A stretch of 58,120 nucleotides of DNA from Beijerinckiaceae bacterium (GCA_947478405.1 CANJVX010000017.1:1-58120); one strand, 5' to 3'. Positions 26,470 through 36,485 are shown, counted from the stretch's first letter. Made by a program: numbers and translations. The notes: a model not told the origin generated them from the letters alone.

Positions 26470-27389
26470 CTTTTCACGATCACCGCACGGACACGGATTT
26501 CTGAATAAGATTTTTCTGCCAGAGCATCTATTTTCTTAGCCAGCAATTCATTACGAATGTCTTCGCTGGCACTGGCATCATCACGCATGTCGCGGCGCGC
26601 GCAGATGGCAAGCATTTCAATGCCGGTCGCCCCGCGCGAGGCTGGGGTGAGATGGCCCACGCCGGTGCGCTCGAAGAGCTGTCGAGCGTCGTCGGGCAGG
26701 CCGTTGGCGGCGCGTGAAAACTGTTCCTTGATCGCGACTTCCGGCAGGCTGCGCGCGAGCTGCAATCCGGACGTGCAATCTGTAAAACGTGTGCGGAATG
26801 CCTCCGCCTCTCTACTGCGGGCCTGCCACTGATCGGGCGTAGCTGAAATTGGCAGGATGAAGACAATCGGGCGCAGCAAATATTCGATGGAATTTGCGGC
26901 CTTGCCGCCGCGCTTCTCAATTTCGGCGCGCACTTCTCGCTCGGAGACTTCGAGTCCCTTGTTGAGGCCGCGCGTGAGAATGGTCCAACCCGCTTCGGCC
27001 TTGAAAAACTCGCTCCAATCCTTTTCCGGAATTCCAGAGGATTGCAGCGCGCTGACGAGCGCCTGAGGGAGAATTTTCATCTCGCCCGCAATTTTCGCAA
27101 TGGCGCCGTTACGCTCATTCGTGCCGGGTTCGAGTTTGTATTTCTTCAGCTCCCGCAGGCGCAGCCGGTCGGCAATGATGGCTTCCAAGGCGACGTCTTT
27201 CAGCGCCGGTCGTTTCAGCACTTTCAACAGTTTGAGCCGCTGTTCGATGTCGTAACTGGTGATCGGGTCATCGTTGACAGTGGCCACCAGCGCTTGGGCG
27301 CGGGCGGGAGCGACATCAAATCCGGTCGCTAGCCCGTACAGGGCGAGTGCAAGGAGAGCGCAGCAGAGATTCGAGTGGAGCTTCATCAT
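26466..27389 (-). CDS. SurA-like periplasmic chaperone/peptidyl-prolyl isomerase
   Basis: A 307-residue exported protein. The start at 27389 yields a signal peptide (MMKLHSNLCCALLALALYG, cleavage near ARAQA); a longer frame to 27458 overlaps lptD and places 23 polar residues before it. After cleavage comes the SurA_N domain (LVATVNDDPITSYDIEQRLKLL). The C-terminal half, where a parvulin domain should be, is divergent and I cannot identify the usual active-site motif. SurA escorts outer-membrane proteins such as LptD, which is encoded immediately upstream. Operon position 31 bases after lptD and overlapping pdxA by 4 supports the call. Confidence 0.88.
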   Translation of the reverse strand: MMKLHSNLCCALLALALYGLATGFDVAPARAQALVATVNDDPITSYDIEQRLKLLKVLKRPALKDVALEAIIADRLRLRELKKYKLEPGTNERNGAIAKIAGEMKILPQALVSALQSSGIPEKDWSEFFKAEAGWTILTRGLNKGLEVSEREVRAEIEKRGGKAANSIEYLLRPIVFILPISATPDQWQARSREAEAFRTRFTDCTSGLQLARSLPEVAIKEQFSRAANGLPDDARQLFERTGVGHLTPASRGATGIEMLAICARRDMRDDASASEDIRNELLAKKIDALAEKSYSEIRVRAVIVKR

Positions 27390-27420
27390 GTGCCCGTCTT
27401 GCGACGAGCGGGGCCTCCCG

Positions 27421-30015
27421 TCAATGGGAGACGCCGTCCGTGCCTGTGAGGCCTGCAACTGAGGTGCTTATCTTCGCTTGGCCGAGCGTACGAAGGACCA
27501 GCTGAAACAGAATGGTCTGGTTTCGGGTGTTAGTAGCGGCGGTCGCGTTCGGTGGATAGGTCGAGGTGAAATTGATCGTCAAAGTCGCGCATTCATCCCG
27601 ATAGCCAGCGCCGAGCCCCACGCCTGCCAGTGAGAATAGCGGGGTGTTGCTCGTGTTGGTATAGGTTAGATGGCGCGACAGATCTAAAATCACCGTGCCC
27701 GTCATGAAATAATTCCTGTCGAAAGAATAGCCAGTGCTGGCCACAATTCCTTCGCGGCGTTTGTCATAGCCAAGGTAGGGCTGCGCTTCGTAGCGGGCAT
27801 ATTGCAAGCTTGTGGTGAAAGCATCGAAGCGGCCAGTCGCCAAGAGGTCAAGCCGTCGGAGATGGAAGTCGTCCGGATCCATGCGGGTCTTGGCGACGAA
27901 CGAATAAGTGTCGATAGATAAGGCCGCGCGGGCAATATAATCTGCTTGCTTGGTGTCAAGGCCCGACCCCAAGCCTATATTGGCTGCATCCGGATTGGCG
28001 TACGAATTCCGCCCCGCCATTTGGTATGACTGGCCGATCATGACATTGGCATAGCCGCCGGAGTCGAAGCGTGCTGTGTATTGGCCGCCATAATTTGCGC
28101 GCAGGCCACCTTCGAAGCGGTCATAGCCTGAGTATTTGCTGATTGCAAAAAGATTAGTATCGTCGAAAACGAGGCTTTGTGCATCCTCATTAACGAGTGC
28201 TCTATCGGTCACTTCGTCGGGGCGAATAACGAATTGGGCGATGGGCTCGATAATATGTGTCACACCTTTTGACCGCGCCATCATAGGCAGACGATAATCC
28301 ATACCCACGCCGGTCAGAAAGCGCCCGCGGAACGTGTCGGAGCTATTGCCCAGGAAAGTCGTTTGCGAGGAATTGGCGCCAATCAGCGAGCTGCCGGCAT
28401 AGTAAGTGCCGGTCTTGTCAAGCGCCAACCAAGAGCCGTTCAAATTGACGAAACCGAATGGTGTCCAGACTTGGCCGGCGCCATCGATGAACTGGCGTTT
28501 CCACGTGCCGTTGGCGGAGGCTCTCGTATATTCGCCGGCTATGCCGCGCAGCATACAGTTCGTTCGGTCAAACGACGAGCAGGTGGAATAAAGGCCGTAG
28601 GTGGAGTCACGCAATTGCGACCCGCTGCTCTCGAAGGCGGCCTGTTGGCGCGAGATCGAGGTGAGATTCATGTCGAGTTCGATCTGGCCTCCAATCCCGG
28701 AGGATTTTTCGGGTCGCACATCAAACGTCTTGTTGTAATCGAGCACGGGCGCAACGAGTGGCTGCTGCTCCTGCCGGTCAAAGGCGGAGAGCCCTTGGAA
28801 GTAATAGCTGCGCAAGTCGAAGTAGCCGCGATCTGCCTGACCAACGAGGAAAACCTGCGATGTGCGCTCACGGAAATAATTGGCCGAAAGATTTTGAGAG
28901 GGCGCCGTATAATCCTGAGAGAAGAATTTGTCGGTCGAGAAGCCGATGTCCCAGCCGAAACGCCATTTTTCATTCAGCCAGAATTCACCCAAGGTATCGA
29001 TCGTTCCGCGGAACCGGCGATCACCTGAGCCATAGGGTACGGCGGAGAACGCGCCGGGACTAGATTGCAGAATTCCAGCTGTGCGGATCGAGTAGGCGCC
29101 GGTAGCAAGGCGCTGGCGATATTCGACATCCATCAGCAGGCCTTGCTTCATCAGCAAGGTTGGGATGACGGTCAGGTCGGTCGATGGATCGATGACATAG
29201 AAATAGGGCGTGGCAACGCCAAAGCCGAGTTTGTCTTTGGTGATGTAATGGGGCGTCAGCCACCCTGTCTTGCGTTTGACCGAGGGATCGGGCGCAGAGA
29301 AAAAGGGCAGGTAAGCGACGGGCATGCCGTAAAGTTCAAGCGTCGCTTCTTCATAATACAGCGTCTGCTCATCGTTCTTGTGGATCACGCGCTTGGCGCG
29401 CACCTGCCAGAACGGTGGCTTGCTCGGATCGTCTTTGCAGGCATCGCAGGCTGTGTAAATGCCTTTGTCAAAGACCGTGTCACCTTCCACGCGTTCGACG
29501 CGAGGCGAACTGATGTGGGTGCTGTCTGCCGTGTCGGTCTTCAGGCTGTCGATAAAGCCTGTTTTGAAATCATCGGTCAGTTCGAGGCGTTCAGCGTGCG
29601 AAATTGTGCCGTCGGTTTCGGTCATGCGCACATGGCCTTCGGCGAACACACGCTTGTCTTTTTGATTGTAGATGACGCGATCAGCTTCGAGCACGCGTCC
29701 TTGGTAATAGACCTGCGCATTGCCATTCGCCATGACGACATCATTTTTGGCGTCGTAGACGAGCTCCTTTGACTGAACGAGAAGGCGGTCCTTGGCACCA
29801 TCCTTCTTGCCCATGAGGCGATCATTGAGTGTCTGTGCTTGGCCGGGCGTCGGTTGGACCAGAAGGGCCGCACCGGAAACAGCAAAAATCAGTGCCAAGC
29901 TTAAACTCAAGGCGCGCGAAGGCGAGCCCACGGTCAAGCGTGTGGCATCAAGAACGGCTTGGAGAGCCCGCAAGCGGGAGCGTCCATCCGAGGAGGGCCC
30001 ATTACGCCGGCCCAT
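27421..30015 (-). CDS. lptD: LPS assembly outer-membrane protein LptD
   Basis: LptD inserts lipopolysaccharide into the outer leaflet. The 864-residue protein has an unusually long basic N-terminus of about 35 residues before the hydrophobic signal helix (ALSLSLALIFAVSGAALLV), then the periplasmic OstA/LptA-like jellyroll (VYYQGRVLEADRVIYNQKDKR), and the C-terminal beta-barrel domain (from about residue 300) with many aromatic-ending strands. Two Cys in TACDAC lie near the junction and CSSFDRTNC further on. ATG 30015 overlaps the lptG stop as TGATG with CAGGAGGA just before it; an upstream start at 30081 lies inside lptG. Confidence 0.96.
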   Translation of the reverse strand: MGRRNGPSSDGRSRLRALQAVLDATRLTVGSPSRALSLSLALIFAVSGAALLVQPTPGQAQTLNDRLMGKKDGAKDRLLVQSKELVYDAKNDVVMANGNAQVYYQGRVLEADRVIYNQKDKRVFAEGHVRMTETDGTISHAERLELTDDFKTGFIDSLKTDTADSTHISSPRVERVEGDTVFDKGIYTACDACKDDPSKPPFWQVRAKRVIHKNDEQTLYYEEATLELYGMPVAYLPFFSAPDPSVKRKTGWLTPHYITKDKLGFGVATPYFYVIDPSTDLTVIPTLLMKQGLLMDVEYRQRLATGAYSIRTAGILQSSPGAFSAVPYGSGDRRFRGTIDTLGEFWLNEKWRFGWDIGFSTDKFFSQDYTAPSQNLSANYFRERTSQVFLVGQADRGYFDLRSYYFQGLSAFDRQEQQPLVAPVLDYNKTFDVRPEKSSGIGGQIELDMNLTSISRQQAAFESSGSQLRDSTYGLYSTCSSFDRTNCMLRGIAGEYTRASANGTWKRQFIDGAGQVWTPFGFVNLNGSWLALDKTGTYYAGSSLIGANSSQTTFLGNSSDTFRGRFLTGVGMDYRLPMMARSKGVTHIIEPIAQFVIRPDEVTDRALVNEDAQSLVFDDTNLFAISKYSGYDRFEGGLRANYGGQYTARFDSGGYANVMIGQSYQMAGRNSYANPDAANIGLGSGLDTKQADYIARAALSIDTYSFVAKTRMDPDDFHLRRLDLLATGRFDAFTTSLQYARYEAQPYLGYDKRREGIVASTGYSFDRNYFMTGTVILDLSRHLTYTNTSNTPLFSLAGVGLGAGYRDECATLTINFTSTYPPNATAATNTRNQTILFQLVLRTLGQAKISTSVAGLTGTDGVSH

Positions 30016-31100
30016 CAACCGTCCTCCTGATATAAAAGAACCAAGCACCCTACCATGCCACCCACAAAAGCTGGCCCCCATGCAGCGACAGGAGCGGAGA
30101 TGATGCCAGCTCCGCCCAAGTCTGACACCAGTTTGGTCACGACATAAAGCACGAAGCCCGCCGCGATGCCACCCGAAACCGTCCGAGCTACCCCACCAAA
30201 TCGAAAGAACCTTAAGGAAAAACAGGCGGCAATCAGAACCATGGCCACCAGAAGCAGGGGCCGGGCGAGAAGAATCTGATATTTCAGGTGGTAAGGCGTC
30301 GCATCGAGACCGCCCGCGGCGGTGCGGGCGGCCAGTTCCGGCAGGCTCCAGAAGGGCACTGCCTCCGGCGTGACGAAGCGCTGACCGATCTGGTCGGCGG
30401 AGAGATAGGTCGACAGACGATATTGGTCCAGATCTCTTGGTTCCTGACCGGGCTTGATAACGCGGGCCTCCTCCAGGATCCAGATGCCGGGCTCAAGATG
30501 GGCGCGGTTGGCTTCGACCCGTTCGAGAAAGCGGTTCTCAAGATCGAAGACAAAAACGGAAACTATCGCGAGCTTTGTTCCGCGCTCGCTGGATTTTTCG
30601 GCCCGCAGGACGGACTGGCCTTCCTGCCCGCGCTGGCGAAGCCAGAGGCTTGTGTCTCCTTGAGTGGGCTCGGTGCGGCCGAAAAAGCTGATTTCGATAT
30701 CATCCGCTTTTTGCTTCATCAGCGCCGAGACCGGGTTGTAGACGGCGATCGAGAAAAGGCCGAGCACCAGCACAATGGCCAGCGGGGGCACCAGGAATTG
30801 CCAGACGGACACGCCAGCGGCGCGCGCGACCACGAGCTCCAGTCGTCGTGTCAAGTTGGTGAATGCCAGCATGGCTCCGCCAAGTGTGGCGAAAGGCAGG
30901 ATCTGCTCGGTGATCGCTGGAACGCGCAGGAAAGTCAGAAAAGCAAGGCCCGGTGATGTGACATTGGCTACATCGCCAGCGCGGCGCAGCAATTCAACAA
31001 AGTCGATCAGAAAGACGAGCACAAAAATCGTCGCAAAGACCGACAGGATCGCGCGTGCGAACCTTGCTGCCAGATAGAGACCAAGCGTGCGCCCGATCAT
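30015..31100 (-). CDS. lptG: LPS export ABC transporter permease LptG
   Basis: LptG is one of two permeases of the LptB2FG extractor. The 361-residue YjgP/YjgQ protein has membrane helices at the N-terminus (LARAILSVFATIFVLVFLIDFVELLRR is the first region), a periplasmic beta-jellyroll domain in the middle (residues about 130-260) and three helices at the C-terminus. It is in the position next to lptD; order lptF-lptG-lptD distinguishes it from LptF. Start overlaps lptF by 4 bases. Confidence 0.95.
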   Translation of the reverse strand: MIGRTLGLYLAARFARAILSVFATIFVLVFLIDFVELLRRAGDVANVTSPGLAFLTFLRVPAITEQILPFATLGGAMLAFTNLTRRLELVVARAAGVSVWQFLVPPLAIVLVLGLFSIAVYNPVSALMKQKADDIEISFFGRTEPTQGDTSLWLRQRGQEGQSVLRAEKSSERGTKLAIVSVFVFDLENRFLERVEANRAHLEPGIWILEEARVIKPGQEPRDLDQYRLSTYLSADQIGQRFVTPEAVPFWSLPELAARTAAGGLDATPYHLKYQILLARPLLLVAMVLIAACFSLRFFRFGGVARTVSGGIAAGFVLYVVTKLVSDLGGAGIISAPVAAWGPAFVGGMVGCLVLLYQEDG

Positions 31101-32242
31101 GCGCGGCCCTCCCGAGACCGGGCGCGCCGTGTTGCGCTATGCCAAAGAGCGGGCAGGACGTCAGGGCGCAGGGACTGGAGCAAAGCCAGCACGAAGACAA
31201 GAGCTGGCAAAGTATAGGCCAGCGGAACAGCCGCGTCATTGCGCACGATCATCGCCGAGGTGCCAAAGCCCGTAATGCGCATGGCCAAGGCAGCCAAAAT
31301 GGCGCCGGCAATGGCAAGCCCACGGCCCTGACGTGTGGTCTTCGGCTGGCACAAAGCGGCAAAGGCAACCATGCCGAAAACGAGCCCATAGATCGGATTG
31401 AGAAAGCGCTCATGCAATTCCTGCCGGAACCGACCGGCAAATTGCTTCACCATCGGTTCATTGGGGTCGCGCCCCAGCAGGTCGATTGTTTTGCGTTCGC
31501 GCGCCCGCAAGGGCGCACCTTGTCCGTCGCCATTCCCGAACTGCGCCAGGTCAATGGCATAGCGGTCGAATTGGATGATAGCCGGCACAAAGGCATCGGG
31601 CGCTTCTCGTTGGATGGAGCCACGCTCCAGAACAAGGTAATTTTGCGCGCCAACCTCCATCGTGCGTCCGGCCTCGGCAACATAGGTCGAGACATGCTCC
31701 GCGTCGCGGCGATCCTGAATGAAAAGGCCGCGCATGTCCCCATTTTGCAGGCGCTCCCGATAGTGGAAGACGAAGCCCGCATCCAGATAGACAAATTGTC
31801 CTTCAAGAATGACACGCGTCACCATGTCCGCCCGGATCTTTGTGGATTGGACCGCGATCTCCCGAAAGCTGGCAGGCATGGCCCAAAGCGAGGTGCCGGC
31901 AACAAGTGCAGTTACCAGCACGAAGAGCAGGGCAAAGGGACGCAGTAATTGCAAGGATGAAAGGCCTGACGCCGACATGACAACAAGCTCGCTGTCGCTA
32001 TTGAGCTTGTTCAGCGTAAATAACACAGCGATGAAAAGCGCAATCGGGGCTATGACCATGACCAGCGAGGGAATTGTAAGCCCGGTCACTGTCAGGAAGA
32101 CCCAAAACGTCTGCCCCTTGGCTGACATGAGGTCGACCTGGCGCAGTGAGAGAGCCAACCAGACCACGCCCGTCAGCAGGCCCAAGCCTGTCAGAAAGGC
32201 AGCGAGCGACGTCCGGAAAACATATCTCTCGAAAATGGACAT
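31097..32242 (-). CDS. lptF: LPS export ABC transporter permease LptF
   Basis: The 381-residue YjgP/YjgQ permease begins MSIFERYVFRTSLAAFLTG, the LptF-type N-terminus, with paired N-terminal helices, a periplasmic domain and three C-terminal helices (LVFGMVAFAALCQP, AIAGAILAALAMRITGFG, PLAYTLPALVFVLALL). It pairs with LptG. First gene of a six-gene minus-strand operon that combines LPS export, outer-membrane protein folding, vitamin B6 synthesis and rRNA methylation. The ATP-binding subunit LptB is not in the window. Confidence 0.95.
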   Translation of the reverse strand: MSIFERYVFRTSLAAFLTGLGLLTGVVWLALSLRQVDLMSAKGQTFWVFLTVTGLTIPSLVMVIAPIALFIAVLFTLNKLNSDSELVVMSASGLSSLQLLRPFALLFVLVTALVAGTSLWAMPASFREIAVQSTKIRADMVTRVILEGQFVYLDAGFVFHYRERLQNGDMRGLFIQDRRDAEHVSTYVAEAGRTMEVGAQNYLVLERGSIQREAPDAFVPAIIQFDRYAIDLAQFGNGDGQGAPLRARERKTIDLLGRDPNEPMVKQFAGRFRQELHERFLNPIYGLVFGMVAFAALCQPKTTRQGRGLAIAGAILAALAMRITGFGTSAMIVRNDAAVPLAYTLPALVFVLALLQSLRPDVLPALWHSATRRARSREGRA

Positions 32243-32556
32243 CTACCGACTTTGCTACCCGACTGTACCGAAACCCCTGGCAGGGATTGGGGGCCGACTC
32301 AATCCACACCCGGCAAGGCTCACGCCTGCCACTACTTTGGCTAAACGCTCCATACCCCAGAGGCAAGGCTTTGCAGTCCTTTGGCGCTCGTCGTCCCAAG
32401 CTCATATGTTGTATGTGGCGCAAGCGACACTCTTGCGGCTTTACTCACACGCTTCTCGCTTGCAAATCAGCCAGTGCAATGGCACCCCTTGAGATGACAT
32501 GATGCGTGGTTTTCCGTCCCCGGAAGCGCGCGCGGGAAGCCCGACGAGGATATAAA
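32243..32556. other. Divergent intergenic region between lptF and pepA
   Basis: This 314-base stretch separates divergent operons and should hold both promoters. I see GC-rich short inverted segments (for example GGCAAGGCT/AGGCAAGGCT direct copies near 32312 and 32360) but no convincing -35/-10 pair and no small gene with a good ribosome-binding site. Confidence 0.4.
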
Positions 32557-34098
32557 ATGGCAGGACACCTCCAGATCGATTTCAACGCCTTGAAAGACGC
32601 AGGCGCACGCAAGGGACGCGGCGCGGGTTCGGGCGGGGGTACATTGGTCGCACTAGCGGGTGCCGATCTCACTCTGGGCGCCGAGACCCGCCGGATTCTG
32701 GGCTCTGCAACAGATCTCGTGAAGCGGGCGGCCGCGACTGCCAAATTCAAGGGCAATGCCGGTCAGGCACTCGATATTCTCGCGCCCGCTGGTCTCGCCT
32801 ATGATCGCCTTCTTGTTATCGGCACGGCGAAGAAAGACAGCGCGCCCGATTATTTGTCGTTGGGCGGCGCCATTATGGGCAAGCTGAACGGCAGCTTGCA
32901 AACGATGGTGCTTTTTGATCTCGCAGAAACGCCGGCTGATATTGGACGGGCTGCGGCTGATCTGATGCTCGGCCTCAGGTTGCGCGCTTATAAATTTGAT
33001 ATCTACAAGACCAAGAAAAGTGACGACGAAAAGACTAAAGCCAAAACCAAAGGCTCCGAGACGTCGCATATTGCCATTGCGCTTACCGATCCGGCTGGCG
33101 CCAAGCGCGAAGCCAAACATCGTGATGGACTGGCGCAGGGCATTACAATTGCGCGCAACCTCGTGAATGAGCCGCCAAACGTGCTCTATCCCGCGTCTTT
33201 CGCGCAGCGTGCAAAAGAGCTGCAGAAGCTGGGCGTCAACGTCGACGTGCTCGACGAAAAGGCGCTTCATAAACTTGGCTTTCGCATGTTGCTGGGTGTT
33301 GGCCAAGGCTCCGATCATGAGAGCAAGGTTGTCATCATGCGCTGGAATGGCGCAAAAAGTGCGAAGGCCAAGCCGCTTGCTTTTGTCGGCAAGGGCGTGT
33401 GTTTCGACAGTGGCGGCATTTCGATCAAGCCCGCGGCTAGCATGGAAGACATGAAGGGCGATATGGCGGGCGCGGCCTGCGTTGTGGGCCTTATGCACGC
33501 GCTGGCTGCACGCAAGGCCAAAGTAAATGTGATTGGTGCCATCGGTCTGGTTGAAAATATGCCAGATGGCAAAGCGCAACGCCCAGGCGATATTGTCACC
33601 TCGCTGTCAGGCCAGACGGTCGAGATCATCAATACAGATGCGGAAGGTCGTCTCGTTCTTGGCGATGTACTTTGGTACGTGCAGGATAAGTACAAGCCGC
33701 AATTCATGGTCAATCTCGCAACGCTCACTGGCGCCATTCTGGTGGCGCTCGGCACAGAACATGCGGGACTTTTTTCTAATAATGACGAGCTTGCAGCCCG
33801 CCTTACCGAGATGGGTCTTGCAACGGGTGAAAAGCTCTGGCGCATGCCGCTGGGCGAGGCTTATGACAAACTGCTTGAGTCAAAATTTGCAGATATGAAA
33901 CACACGGGCGGGCGCTATGCGGGTTCGATTACCGCGGCGCAATTCCTGCAGCGTTTTGTCAATAATGTGCCTTGGGCGCATCTGGATATTGCGGGCACCG
34001 GCATGTCCTCGCCCGCAAGTGACATCAATCAGAGCTGGGGATCGGGCTGGGGCGTGCGCCTCCTCGATCGTCTTGTCAGCGATCATTACGAAGGCTGA
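32557..34098 (+). CDS. pepA: Leucyl aminopeptidase PepA (family M17)
   Basis: A hexameric two-metal aminopeptidase. The 513-residue protein has the catalytic domain in its second half: [16 protein letters not shown] with metal ligands Lys279 and Asp284 and catalytic Lys291, [14 protein letters not shown], and the signature [13 protein letters not shown] Lys-rich linker (residues 151-168, [16 protein letters not shown]) between the domains is longer than usual. ATG 32557 follows CGAGGA and gives the family N-terminus; an upstream frame to 32506 adds basic residues of no family. PepA of some bacteria also binds DNA in Xer recombination; nothing here speaks for that. Confidence 0.97.
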   Translation: MAGHLQIDFNALKDAGARKGRGAGSGGGTLVALAGADLTLGAETRRILGSATDLVKRAAATAKFKGNAGQALDILAPAGLAYDRLLVIGTAKKDSAPDYLSLGGAIMGKLNGSLQTMVLFDLAETPADIGRAAADLMLGLRLRAYKFDIYKTKKSDDEKTKAKTKGSETSHIAIALTDPAGAKREAKHRDGLAQGITIARNLVNEPPNVLYPASFAQRAKELQKLGVNVDVLDEKALHKLGFRMLLGVGQGSDHESKVVIMRWNGAKSAKAKPLAFVGKGVCFDSGGISIKPAASMEDMKGDMAGAACVVGLMHALAARKAKVNVIGAIGLVENMPDGKAQRPGDIVTSLSGQTVEIINTDAEGRLVLGDVLWYVQDKYKPQFMVNLATLTGAILVALGTEHAGLFSNNDELAARLTEMGLATGEKLWRMPLGEAYDKLLESKFADMKHTGGRYAGSITAAQFLQRFVNNVPWAHLDIAGTGMSSPASDINQSWGSGWGVRLLDRLVSDHYEG

Positions 34099-34106
34099 GA
34101 CACAAG

Positions 34107-34640
34107 ATGAAAGTGTGGGCGGCAGGATTTCTCTTTCTCCTTTCGACAATAGGGGCGCAGGCGCAGGTGCAATCTGGGCGCCCGCCGAGCTGTGGCATGT
34201 TTCAGGCAACATTCATCCGCGAAACGGGTGATGTGAATGCTGCTTTCGTTCGCCCGCTTGTCGTTTCACGTTCGGCCTCACAAGGCGACTTTTTTGATCT
34301 TGTGACCAATGTGCGGATCGATGGTCTGCTCGAATGTCGTGGGGATTCATTGGTCCGATTTGAGGTCAAGATCGGACTGCCCAGCGACACAGCGACAAGC
34401 ACGAAATTCGAACAGGTCCAGAATGCGGCCATTCGCGCGGCTCTGGGCTGGAATGCAACGCGTGCTTCCACCGCCGTGCGCACGATGAGCCGCGAAGCGG
34501 AAGATTATTTGCGGGCCTCCAATCAACGCGGCGATGTCTTTGTTGCTGGCAAAACCGAATATCATGAAGGTGGTGCCGATATGGGCATGATCTGGACGGC
34601 GCGTGATCGTACCCTCATCATCGTGGGCGCTGGCGGCTGA
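34107..34640 (+). CDS. Exported hypothetical protein between pepA and holC
   Basis: A 177-residue protein with a clear signal peptide (MKVWAAGFLFLLSTIGAQAQ, cleavage after AQA). The mature part has two Cys (SCGMF and LLECRG) that could form a disulfide and a mixed alpha/beta pattern, with no family I recognise. It starts 8 bases after pepA and its stop overlaps the holC start (TGATG), so it is inside an operon of cytoplasmic proteins despite being exported. Translation is well supported by context and spacing; function is unknown. Confidence 0.75.
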   Translation: MKVWAAGFLFLLSTIGAQAQVQSGRPPSCGMFQATFIRETGDVNAAFVRPLVVSRSASQGDFFDLVTNVRIDGLLECRGDSLVRFEVKIGLPSDTATSTKFEQVQNAAIRAALGWNATRASTAVRTMSREAEDYLRASNQRGDVFVAGKTEYHEGGADMGMIWTARDRTLIIVGAGG

Positions 34641-35104
34641 TGACTGAAATTCTCTTTTACCATTTGCAGGTGCAGCCGCTGGCGCGGGCATTGCCGCGTT
34701 TGCTGGAAATGTCACTGGAGCGAGATTGGCATGTCTGTCTGCAAACCCGCACGGAAGAAAAATGCGCCGCGCTCAATGAGCTTTTGTGGAATTATTCAGA
34801 AGACGGTTTTCTACCCCATGGCACGGCGGCCGATGGTGATGCAGAATTTCAGGCGATCTATCTGACAACCGGTAGCGAAAATCCCAATGATGCTCAGATC
34901 CGCTTTTTTGTCGAAAGTGCGCAGATCGCACCGGTACTTGCCGCCACGGCGCAAGCCTATGATCGCATCGTCCTTATGTTTGATGGCAATGACGAGAACG
35001 AATTAAATGACGCACGCGCGCAATGGAAGGCGCTGAAAGAAACGGGCGCCAATCTCGCCTATCACCAGCAGACCGAGACAGGTGGTTGGGAGAAGAAGGT
35101 GTGA
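34640..35104 (+). CDS. holC: DNA polymerase III chi subunit HolC
   Basis: The chi subunit links the clamp loader to single-strand-binding protein. The 154-residue protein begins MTEILFYHLQVQPLARALPRLL, the HolC start, with VCLQTRTEEKCAALNELLW in the middle and YDRIVLMFDGNDENELNDARAQWKALK near the end, matching the Rossmann-like chi fold. Next to pepA as in many proteobacteria. It meets ubiX tail to tail across 31 bases. Confidence 0.95.
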   Translation: MTEILFYHLQVQPLARALPRLLEMSLERDWHVCLQTRTEEKCAALNELLWNYSEDGFLPHGTAADGDAEFQAIYLTTGSENPNDAQIRFFVESAQIAPVLAATAQAYDRIVLMFDGNDENELNDARAQWKALKETGANLAYHQQTETGGWEKKV

Positions 35105-35135
35105 AGGCCGCGCAGATCTTGTGCGCTAATCATTA

Positions 35136-35741
35136 TTAGGCGTTGTGGTCGCCTTCTTCTTTCCAACGCTTCACAATTCGCGCATCGAGATCGAAGAGAT
35201 CGAGCATGCGGCCGACCGTGTGGTCGATAATGTCGTCGAGTGTTTGCGGGCGATTGTAGAAGGCCGGCATGATCGGCGCGATGATTGCGCCCATTTCAGA
35301 CAATTGCGTCATGGTGCGCAGATGGCCCGTATGCAGCGGCGTCTCCCGCACGGCGAGCACAAGACGGCGGCGGTCTTTCAGCACGACATCGGCGGCGCGT
35401 GTCATCAGTGAGGCGGTCACACCGCTCGAAATTTCGCTCATCGTGCGAATAGAGCAGGGCACGATCACCATGCCCAGCGTCTTGTAAGAGCCCGATGAAA
35501 TATTGGCGCCAATGTCGGACATGGGATGAAATTCATGCGCCATGTCGCGCAGGTCTTTCAGTTTGAAATCAGTCTCGTAAGCCAGGGTCATCTCTGCTGC
35601 TTTCGAGACAATGAGATGGGTCTCGATATCAAGCTTCTTCAAAATCTCCAGCATGCGAATGCCAAAGATAACGCCAGACGCGCCGCTGATGCCCACGATC
35701 AGACGCTTCTTGTTTCCGCTCTTGTCCGGCATGCTCACCAT
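35136..35741 (-). CDS. ubiX: Flavin prenyltransferase UbiX
   Basis: UbiX makes prenylated FMN, the cofactor of UbiD-type decarboxylases. The 201-residue protein has the N-terminal GISGASGVIFGIRMLEIL, SSGSYKTLGMVIVPCSIRTM and the RRLVLAVRETPLHTGHLRTM signature, all present. ATG 35741 directly follows AGAGGTGAG; a frame extending to 35840 is upstream-gene sequence. It follows the TIGR02444 gene by one base. No ubiD is in the window, so its partner decarboxylase (ubiquinone synthesis or aromatic acid metabolism) is elsewhere. Confidence 0.96.
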   Translation of the reverse strand: MVSMPDKSGNKKRLIVGISGASGVIFGIRMLEILKKLDIETHLIVSKAAEMTLAYETDFKLKDLRDMAHEFHPMSDIGANISSGSYKTLGMVIVPCSIRTMSEISSGVTASLMTRAADVVLKDRRRLVLAVRETPLHTGHLRTMTQLSEMGAIIAPIMPAFYNRPQTLDDIIDHTVGRMLDLFDLDARIVKRWKEEGDHNA

Positions 35742-35742
35742 C

Positions 35743-36273
35743 TCACCTCTTGGCACCGGTCGCTGCGGCTGCTGACAGCAGCGCGGCGATTGCGTCTTCA
35801 TTAAACTGCGCGCCCAGAAAATGCCTATAGGCATCGACATTGGCAGCGCACGCGTTTTCGCGGTTTTCTTCAGTCACCCCAAGATCCTGCGCCGGGAAGG
35901 TTACGAAAAGCATCTCTTGCTGGATGCGTTCGGCCTCAAGTTCGGCCGCCTTGACGCTTTTGCGTAATGATTCCGCCAGCGTTCCGGTGAAAGGGGCCGG
36001 GGGCTCTTTCAGGGCGCGGCGCGCGTCACGAAGCGAAACGACGACATTCGCCCGCCAGGGCTCTGTCGCCTTCGAGATGGTTTTCAGGTCGTCGGGGGCT
36101 ATTTTTCGTCCCTGTCGGCCCAGAAAGAGGCCAAAGAGCAGCAGATTGACGTCGACGCCCGACCCGTCCTGCAAGGTCAGGCAGGCTGCGGGCACGCCCG
36201 GTCGCCCATAGATTGATAGGGAGAAAGTCCAGAAGGATGAAGGACTTGGTCGAGAAGCGTCGATCTGTGTCAT
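35743..36273 (-). CDS. TIGR02444 (DUF2390) family protein
   Basis: A 176-residue protein recognisable by SSFWTFSLSIYGRPGVPAACLTLQDGSGVDVNLLLFGLFLG, the family hallmark region (residues about 11-52, here cited as scattered motifs FWTFSLSIYGRPGV and DGSGVDVNLLLFGLFLG). It is soluble and mostly helical. No biochemical function is known for the family. It is upstream of ubiX with its TGA one base from the ubiX ATG, so the pair is coupled. Confidence 0.88.
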   Translation of the reverse strand: MTQIDASRPSPSSFWTFSLSIYGRPGVPAACLTLQDGSGVDVNLLLFGLFLGRQGRKIAPDDLKTISKATEPWRANVVVSLRDARRALKEPPAPFTGTLAESLRKSVKAAELEAERIQQEMLFVTFPAQDLGVTEENRENACAANVDAYRHFLGAQFNEDAIAALLSAAAATGAKR

Positions 36274-36485
36274 AAGGTTCCGCCGCGTCGTGCTGGAACG
36301 GCGATAGCATGCAGGGTTTACACGGGCAATCGGTTTGGATCAGTCTGGTCTTGTATCAGACCCGCCCCGAAGCATTCGACGAAAGCACGGGGTTCAATTC
36401 CGTGTCATTCGCTGCGCATCGGTCGCCTCTCGTGATAAATTCATCTACACGCTCATTTATAAAAACCAGTTTGGGAGGTCATTTC

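Noticed and set aside
28363-29772. Two long plus-strand frames opposite lptD
   Set aside because: They mirror a clear LptD barrel, have no family motifs and lack ribosome-binding sites.
31055-31948. 297-codon plus-strand frame opposite lptF
   Set aside because: LptF is complete on the minus strand and the frame has no recognisable features.
36309-36485. N-terminal extension of receptor 1 by 59 residues
   Set aside because: The strong ribosome-binding site GGGAGGT and the signal peptide start at ATG 36486; the extension covers promoter-like AT-rich sequence.
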